Below, piece after piece: positions 58,805 through 64,000 of a stretch of DNA of 64,000 bases. The position numbers and the translations under genes are program-made. How positions within the stretch are numbered: the first letter of the stretch is position 1; every line of letters begins with the position of its first letter. The notes below the pieces were generated by a model. It had not been told where the DNA came from, did no database searches, and saw nothing but the letters and a program-made list of their open reading frames with translations. The DNA is from Soonwooa buanensis (GTDB lineage: Bacteria > Bacteroidota > Bacteroidia > Flavobacteriales > Weeksellaceae), in NCBI RefSeq assembly GCF_900167905.1, contig NZ_FUYZ01000006.1, positions 62,001 to 126,000 of the forward strand, read 5' to 3'.

Positions 58805-60433
58805 TTAAACTTGAATAACGCCAAGATTAAACTTCTCTGTAATTGGCGCATGATCAGCCGCTTCGATACCCATGCTTATCCACTTTCTAGTGTCAACAGG
58901 ATTGATGATGGCATCTGTCCAAAGTCTTGCCGCCGCATATTTTGGATCGATTTGTTTTTTATAGTTGGCAACGATTTTATCCAAAATCTCTTTACGTTCT
59001 TCTTCGGTAATTTGTTTGCCTTGCTTTTTAAGCGCAGATTCTTGAATTTGTAATAAAACAGTTCCTGCTTGTTGACCGCCCATTACAGCAAGTTCCGCCC
59101 AAGGCCAAGCCACAATTAATCTCGGATCGTAAGCCTTTCCGCACATTGCATAATTACCAGCGCCATAAGAGTTACCCGTAATAATTGTGAATTTCGGAAC
59201 GACAGAATTTGAAACCGCATTTACCATTTTTGCGCCATCTTTGATGATGCCACCGTGTTCAGATTTAGAACCAACCATAAAGCCTGTTACGTCTTGTAAG
59301 AAAATCAATGGGATTTTTCTTTGGTTACAATTTGCAATAAAACGCGTTGCTTTGTCAGCGGAATCCGAATAAATCACACCACCGAATTGCATTTCGCCTT
59401 TTCCGCTTTTTACAAGTTTTCTTTGGTTAGCAACGATACCAACACTCCAACCATCGATACGAGCTGTACAACATACGATGCTTTTTCCGTAATCTGGTTT
59501 GTACTCTTCATATTCAGAATTGTCAACAAGACATTTAATAATATCAAAAGTATCATATTGTTCTGAACGACCAACAGGCATAATTCCGAAAATATTCTCA
59601 GGATTTTCTTTTGGTGGTGCGCTTTCGATACGGTCAAATCCAGCTTTGTTGTAACCGCCAATAGATTTCATAATCGTTTTGATACGATCTAATGCATCTT
59701 TATCATCTTTAGCTTTGTAATCTGTAACACCAGAAATAGAACAATGTGTCGTTGCGCCACCTAAAGTTTCGTTGTCGATAGATTCACCAATGGCTGCTTT
59801 CACAAGATAACTTCCTGCAAGGAAAATACTTCCAGTTCCGTCAACAATCATCGCTTCGTCACTCATAATTGGTAGATAAGCGCCTCCAGCAACACAACTT
59901 CCCATAATCGCAGAAATCTGAACGATTCCAGCAGAACTCATTTTTGCATTGTTTCGGAAAATACGTCCGAACATTTCCTTATCAGGGAAAATTTCGTCTT
60001 GCATCGGAAGATATACACCAGCAGAATCTACTAGATAGATGATCGGAAGTCTATTCTCCATTGCGATTTCTTGTGCACGTAGATTTTTCTTACCAGTAAT
60101 CGGGAACCAAGCGCCAGCTTTTACCGTTGCGTCATTCGCAACAACAATACATTGTTTACCAGAAACATATCCAATAACGACAACAACACCGCCAGATGGA
60201 CAACCACCGTGTTCTTCGTACATGTCGAATCCTGCAAAAGCACCAACTTCGATGCTGTCGGAGTTTTTGTCAAGAAGATAGTCGATACGTTCGCGGGCAG
60301 TTAATTTGCCTTGGTCGTGTTGCTTTTGTAAAGCTTTGTCGCCGCCGCCTTTTTTTATTTGGTTATAAAGTCTATTTATTTCTGAAAGTTTCAGTTTGTT
60401 TTGATCTTCACGCTTATTGAATTCTAAATCCAT
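58805..60433 (-). CDS. Acyl-CoA carboxylase, carboxyltransferase (beta) subunit, methylcrotonyl-CoA-carboxylase-like
   Basis: A 542-aa protein of the biotin-dependent carboxyltransferase family with both crotonase-like halves. Residues include GKLTARERIDYLLD at ~43, an oxyanion stretch GSCVAGGAYLPIMSDEA at ~195, SYLVKAAIGESIDNETLGGA, and GNSYGAGNYAMCGKAYDPR at ~425. The pattern best matches methylcrotonyl-CoA carboxylase beta (leucine catabolism); propionyl-CoA specificity is the alternative. The biotin-carboxylase/BCCP partner is not in the window. Confidence 0.88.
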   Translation of the reverse strand: MDLEFNKREDQNKLKLSEINRLYNQIKKGGGDKALQKQHDQGKLTARERIDYLLDKNSDSIEVGAFAGFDMYEEHGGCPSGGVVVVIGYVSGKQCIVVANDATVKAGAWFPITGKKNLRAQEIAMENRLPIIYLVDSAGVYLPMQDEIFPDKEMFGRIFRNNAKMSSAGIVQISAIMGSCVAGGAYLPIMSDEAMIVDGTGSIFLAGSYLVKAAIGESIDNETLGGATTHCSISGVTDYKAKDDKDALDRIKTIMKSIGGYNKAGFDRIESAPPKENPENIFGIMPVGRSEQYDTFDIIKCLVDNSEYEEYKPDYGKSIVCCTARIDGWSVGIVANQRKLVKSGKGEMQFGGVIYSDSADKATRFIANCNQRKIPLIFLQDVTGFMVGSKSEHGGIIKDGAKMVNAVSNSVVPKFTIITGNSYGAGNYAMCGKAYDPRLIVAWPWAELAVMGGQQAGTVLLQIQESALKKQGKQITEEERKEILDKIVANYKKQIDPKYAAARLWTDAIINPVDTRKWISMGIEAADHAPITEKFNLGVIQV

Positions 60434-60553
60434 TTTGTAATTTTTCTTAGAGTCTAAAAATACTTGTTTTTATAGATATGGACAAAATTTGATCTTTGAT
60501 AATCTCATTTTTAAGAAAAAAACTATTTTTGAAAACTAATAATCATGTCTTAA

Positions 60554-61258
60554 ATGGACTTTTTGCAATTTTCTATCGGCGCGTATAATGTTACAAGTTT
60601 TGTAATCGGGATTTTATTGATTTTGGCCTTTGTCTACTCGTTGCGAAAAACCAGTTCTTCTGATAAACTTAATCTTAGACTACTTGGGATTTTCTGCTTG
60701 ATAAGTGGCATGCATACGTTGAAAAGTGTTATTGGATCAGTGTTTTTTCCACCTGAACGGAATTCAGTTTCGATTTCGGATAATTATATTGATTTTGTCA
60801 ACTGTACTTTTGTAATTATTTTTTGCAAAATTTTTTACGATTTATTTAGTGCTTCGAGCGTTTTAAAAACTTTAGTTGTCGTGCTTGGGACGTTGAGTCT
60901 TTCCTTTTTTGCAATGACTATTTTAGGTCACGAAAATATTACTATAAACAACTATAATGCTTACGCCGTAATTTTTATGAAATTAATGTTTATTAGTTTT
61001 TGTATTGGTTACGTTATTTTGCAACTTAAAAATGAAGAAGCCTTTAGTTTTAAATATTTGTTGCTTTGCGTCGGCTTATTAACCTATTTTTCGTTTACCT
61101 TATTGTACGACATTGTTGTTAATTTCTTGTTGAATAATGCTTTACAGAATAATAGTGTTTTTTATTTTATGCTGTCAGTTATTATTTTTGAATTTCTATT
61201 TGCTTGTTTTATGTTTTATTTTATCTGGAATTTTAACAAGTTTAAGACTAATTACTAA
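60554..61258 (+). CDS. Seven-helix membrane protein upstream of a two-component system
   Basis: A 234-aa integral membrane protein with about seven hydrophobic segments evenly spread along the chain and short loops; there is no signal peptide and no catalytic motif. I do not recognise the family. It lies 72 bp upstream of a histidine kinase with few membrane segments, so it may act as the sensing partner. It is otherwise unassigned. Confidence 0.65.
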   Translation: MDFLQFSIGAYNVTSFVIGILLILAFVYSLRKTSSSDKLNLRLLGIFCLISGMHTLKSVIGSVFFPPERNSVSISDNYIDFVNCTFVIIFCKIFYDLFSASSVLKTLVVVLGTLSLSFFAMTILGHENITINNYNAYAVIFMKLMFISFCIGYVILQLKNEEAFSFKYLLLCVGLLTYFSFTLLYDIVVNFLLNNALQNNSVFYFMLSVIIFEFLFACFMFYFIWNFNKFKTNY

Positions 61259-61330
61259 TTTTTAAAATAGAGGGTTTTTACCTAATCAAATTTGCAATTA
61301 ACTATGTAAATTTCGATTTTAATTTTTGTT

Positions 61331-62107
61331 ATGTACGACTGGCAAGATCCGAGCAACTTTCTGTTAATCATTATATTTATTCTTATAGTGATTGTCTTGT
61401 TGGTGGTAACAACGGTTAGCGTTATTTATATTTCTTATCATCGTCTTTTAAAAAGTAAAGAAGCCGAACATCATAAAACTTTGGAACATGAGAAAAAACT
61501 TCTCAATGTCAGTCTCGAAGCGCAAGAAAAGGAAAGAGAGCGTATTGCTGCAGATCTACACGATAATATTATCAGTAAATTAACCATCATCCGGCTGAAG
61601 TCTGCCATGGGAACAGATTCTAAAGAATTGGATCATCTCTTAGGAAGTACGATTGACGAGTCGCGTAGAATTTCGCATGACCTCGCGCCACCTTTGTATG
61701 AAAATAAAACTTTGGTAGATGTTATTCGAAGTGTTTTAGAAAGTTGGGAAAGTATTTATATTGTTAAATTCTACATCGTTGCAGATGATGATTTAGTTGT
61801 TGATAAGAATACGAAATTGCAAATTGTCAGGATTTTGCAAGAGCTTCTTAATAATATCCACAAACACGCAAAAGCTAGTGAGATTAAAATGATCATTAGG
61901 ATTAAAAAAGATCGAATTTCCTTTGTTTTACAAAATGATGGCGTCGGTTTTTCTAAAAATGAAGGAAAGGGTATTGGGCTTCAAAATATCGATTTGAGAG
62001 CGAATCAGCTTGACGCAAAATATAAATTTAGAACCAAACAGGATAAAGGTACACGCTTTATCTTTGATATGTCTTATGGAAAAATTTCGCATAGCAATAG
62101 TAGATGA
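61331..62107 (+). CDS. NarL-type sensor histidine kinase (HisKA_3)
   Basis: A 258-aa kinase with one N-terminal membrane helix (~10-32) and no periplasmic sensor domain. The HisKA_3 dimerisation helix is ERERIAADLHDNIISKL, with the phospho-acceptor His in DLHDN. The HATPase has an N box (ELLNNIHKHAKAS), G1 (LQNDGVGFS) and G2 (GKGIGLQNIDLR). The minimal sensor suggests the signal comes through the membrane or from the neighbouring seven-helix protein. The response-regulator gene overlaps its 3' end by 32 bp. Confidence 0.9.
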   Translation: MYDWQDPSNFLLIIIFILIVIVLLVVTTVSVIYISYHRLLKSKEAEHHKTLEHEKKLLNVSLEAQEKERERIAADLHDNIISKLTIIRLKSAMGTDSKELDHLLGSTIDESRRISHDLAPPLYENKTLVDVIRSVLESWESIYIVKFYIVADDDLVVDKNTKLQIVRILQELLNNIHKHAKASEIKMIIRIKKDRISFVLQNDGVGFSKNEGKGIGLQNIDLRANQLDAKYKFRTKQDKGTRFIFDMSYGKISHSNSR

Positions 62108-62747
62108 CGATTATCTTATCGTAAGTCTTTTGAAAAGTTTTCTAGAGCAAGACCCACAACTGGACGTTGTTTTCGAAACTACAGACGGTTACCAATTGCT
62201 CCAACATCTTGAGTCGGGCGCAGAGATTGATGTTCTTCTTTTGGATTTAAAAATGAAAACAATTGATGGTCTCGAGGTACTTCGTCATATTAAAGTCAAA
62301 AATTTTGATTTGAAGATTATCGTTATTTCCAGTCATTACCAAGATAATTCGGTTGGTTTTATGGTAAAGGAAGGTGTTTCAGCATTTATTCCTAAAGGGA
62401 TGTCACCTTTTGATTTGCTTAACGTTATAAAACAAGTTGCAGTGACTGGTTTTTATTTTAAACCTGATCAAGTTGAAGCTTTGCGCGACCAAATATCTAG
62501 TCGTTCTCCAAAACCGATTTTAGAGTCAGATGAAAGCATTTCGGATCGTGAAATAGAAATCATCAGGCAGCTTTGCCAACAACGCACAGCAAAAGAAATC
62601 GGCGAAACTTTGTTTATTTCTCAAAAAACGGTAGAAGGTCACAAGTCGAGATTGTTTGCGAAAATCGGTGTTAAAAATGTGACTGGATTGGTTGTCTATG
62701 CGTTACAGAAGAATATTGTAAAACTCGAAGAATTGCCACTTCAATAA
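62076..62747 (+). CDS. LuxR/NarL-family response regulator
   Basis: A 223-aa regulator. The receiver domain has the acidic pair DDDYL and phospho-acceptor Asp in DVLLLDLKMK. The C-terminal LuxR HTH is SDREIEIIRQLCQQRTAKEI followed by LFISQKTVEGHKSRLFAKIGV. I chose the ATG at 62076 (MEKFRIAIVDDD) because the domain begins there; the overlap with the kinase (32 bp) indicates translational coupling. Target genes are unknown. Confidence 0.92.
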   Translation: MEKFRIAIVDDDYLIVSLLKSFLEQDPQLDVVFETTDGYQLLQHLESGAEIDVLLLDLKMKTIDGLEVLRHIKVKNFDLKIIVISSHYQDNSVGFMVKEGVSAFIPKGMSPFDLLNVIKQVAVTGFYFKPDQVEALRDQISSRSPKPILESDESISDREIEIIRQLCQQRTAKEIGETLFISQKTVEGHKSRLFAKIGVKNVTGLVVYALQKNIVKLEELPLQ

Positions 62748-62755
62748 AATAGTAA

Positions 62756-62790
62756 AAACCCCTCATTTTAAAATTGAGGGGTTTTTACTT
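62756..62790 (+). terminator. Terminator of the two-component operon
   Basis: AAAACCCCTCA / TGAGGGGTTTT with a TTTTAAAAT loop and a T-run. Confidence 0.88.
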
Positions 62791-62870
62791 AAAGTTTTGT
62801 TAAAATCAATGTCTAATTTTGATACAGAAATTAATAGCCCAGAAAACATTTTTAAAAACTAATTAACCAA

Positions 62871-62904
62871 AAATCCCCACTTCAATCGAGGTGGGGATTT
62901 TATT
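62871..62904 (-). terminator. Terminator of the terC gene
   Basis: AAATCCCCAC-TTCAATCGAG-GTGGGGATTT hairpin; on the minus strand it follows the terC stop codon. Confidence 0.8.
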
Positions 62905-62913
62905 TTTATAGGT

Positions 62914-63699
62914 TTAAGCTTTCTTTTTACGCATTCTCATATTTAAAAATTCTACGACCAGCGAGAAGAAAATTGCAAAATACAGATAACCTTTTGGTAC
63001 GGCGCCAACTTCTTGTCCGCCAAGTACAGCACCTGACAAGTGCATGCTTTCTGTAATTAGCATAAAACCAATCAAAATTAGAAAAGCCAATCCTAGAATC
63101 TGGATCGATGGATTTTGATTAACGAAATTACCAACAGGCACCGCAAACAACATCATAACACCAACCGAAATTACAACTGCCGTTATCATAATTGGAAGTG
63201 CGCCATGTACGCCATTAGTCATCCCAACTGCTGTCAAAATACTGTCAATCGAGAATACCAAGTCGATTAATAAAATCTGAAAAATAATGTTTCCGAAAGA
63301 TTTTGCGCCAGATCCAGTTGCTAATTCTCTTTCGTGTTCGCCTTTGGCGTCAACTTTTTCGTGGATTTCTTTTGTACTTTTATAGATTAAGAAAATACCT
63401 CCAGCTAATAATATCAGCGCTTGACCTGTAAAATCTGCACGGAACCAACCCCAATCGAATCCGAAAAGTGTTGCCTTCATCGCGATAAGCCACGTAATCC
63501 CAAATAACAAAGCGATTCTCATGAACATCGCTAAGAAAAGTCCAATTCTTGTGGCACGTTTGCGTTTTTCGGGAGGAAGTTTTCCGGTGACAATGGAGAT
63601 AAAAATGATATTGTCAATCCCTAAGATGATCTCCAAAAATGTTAGGGTCAGTAGTGCAATGAGCGCATCTACAGAGGTGAAAATTTGTAAAAATTCCAT
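62914..63699 (-). CDS. TerC/Alx-family membrane protein
   Basis: A 261-aa protein with about eight transmembrane helices. The TerC signature acidic motifs lie in helices: LEIILGIDNIIFISI near residue 25 and LLIDLVFSIDSILTAVG near 150, both with conserved Asp in the membrane. Family members export Mn2+ or take part in metal/tellurite stress and protein secretion. A basic C-terminus (NMRMRKKKA) follows the last helix. It is monocistronic. Confidence 0.92.
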   Translation of the reverse strand: MEFLQIFTSVDALIALLTLTFLEIILGIDNIIFISIVTGKLPPEKRKRATRIGLFLAMFMRIALLFGITWLIAMKATLFGFDWGWFRADFTGQALILLAGGIFLIYKSTKEIHEKVDAKGEHERELATGSGAKSFGNIIFQILLIDLVFSIDSILTAVGMTNGVHGALPIMITAVVISVGVMMLFAVPVGNFVNQNPSIQILGLAFLILIGFMLITESMHLSGAVLGGQEVGAVPKGYLYFAIFFSLVVEFLNMRMRKKKA

Positions 63700-63769
63700 T
63701 CTTTTATTTTTGCAAAAATAACTTTATTATGCATAAGTTTGTATTAAATTTTACAAGCCCGTTTTCATA

Positions 63770-64000
63770 ATGTTCAGTTCGCATTTATTTCGATTACATT
63801 TAATTGTTTTTTTGTGGGGATTCACCGCAATTTTAGGAAAGTTAATTCAGATAGATGCGTCGTCATTAGTCTTTTACAGAATGCTTTTCACAGCATTTTT
63901 TTTATTTATCTATTTAAGATTTTTTAAAAAAGAAAGTTTAAAAATTGATAAAAAAACGCTGCTCCGTTTAGTCGCTATTGGAAGTGTGATGGCGGCACAT
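63770..64000 (+). CDS. EamA/DMT-family transporter, 3' end outside the window
   Basis: The first 77 residues, from ATG 63770 to the window edge, include two hydrophobic segments (LIVFLWGFTAILGKLI and MLFTAFFLFIYLRFF) with the DMT pattern of a short first helix, a conserved F-W-G, then SSLVFYRMLFTAFF. This is typical of the EamA/RhaT drug/metabolite transporter family with ten helices. The substrate cannot be guessed from the fragment. It is divergent from terC. Confidence 0.8.
   Translation, partial: MFSSHLFRLHLIVFLWGFTAILGKLIQIDASSLVFYRMLFTAFFLFIYLRFFKKESLKIDKKTLLRLVAIGSVMAAH

Overview
The window is from a low-GC member of the Bacteroidota, most likely the Chryseobacterium group of the Flavobacteriia (Kaistella/Epilithonimonas/Chryseobacterium-like). 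This is inferred from the gene content: a Bacteroidota-type CzcA-TolC fusion, ACR3 with DUF6428, DUF6660 peptides, an NrdA of only about 550 aa, the tmRNA tag GNEEFALAA, and promoters with the Bacteroidota -7 element TAnnTTTG. Species cannot be fixed from the sequence alone. Layout: (1) bases 1-27051 are accessory DNA, most simply read as one integrated genomic island (or stacked islands) abutting the 3' end of the tmRNA gene ssrA at 27052, a classic integration site. (2) Bases 27052-64000 look like ordinary chromosome: ribonucleotide reductase, HtrA protease, tRNA modification, LptB, sulfide detoxification, a hydrolase/ECF sigma operon, cobalamin and thiamine enzymes, arginine decarboxylase, an acyl-CoA carboxylase, a two-component system and TerC. 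Inside the island: a 5'-truncated PD-(D/E)XK nuclease-like gene; a mobilization/replication module (excisionase-like HTH, SF3-type helicase, an iteron-like repeat field, Toprim primase, a relaxase that looks N-terminally shortened, an accessory membrane protein); an arsenic operon (ArsR, DUF6428, acetyltransferase, metallophosphatase, a GcvH-like lipoyl protein, ACR3); a Co/Zn/Cd efflux operon (DUF6660 peptide, CzcA-TolC fusion, CzcB, P1B ATPase); and a copper-handling operon on the minus strand (Cys-rich peptide, HMA-DUF3347, DUF305, DUF3347, haem-binding protein, multicopper oxidase with a C-terminal barrel). The most exciting locus lies between the two metal operons, on the minus strand at about 18241-20560. 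It is an ECF sigma factor with an extra C-terminal helix-turn-helix-like tail, followed one base after its stop codon by a short Cas12f/TnpB-like protein that has lost the RuvC-I Asp and RuvC-II Glu and ends before the zinc finger and RuvC-III. This is the architecture expected for an RNA-guided transcription system in which a nuclease-dead Cas12f recruits a sigma factor. It is flanked by two structured RNA candidates: one downstream ending in a T7 terminator, and one upstream with its own TTG-N20-TAATTTTG promoter and two mutually exclusive folds, one of them a terminator. A divergent small XRE regulator faces it across a perfect 9-bp-arm palindrome. No Cas1/Cas2, transposase or CRISPR array is present. 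In the core region, a Crp/Fnr gene is followed by TauE, an ETHE1-type MBL-rhodanese, a rhodanese, a TPMT-like methyltransferase and two YeeE/YedE proteins. This looks like a reduced-sulfur detoxification set, and two of its promoters share an identical TGTAACAAAAGTAGC box. Intergenic spaces here carry 7-bp microsatellites, paired 85-bp REP-like inverted repeats, a T23 run and GC-rich hairpin-rich elements.
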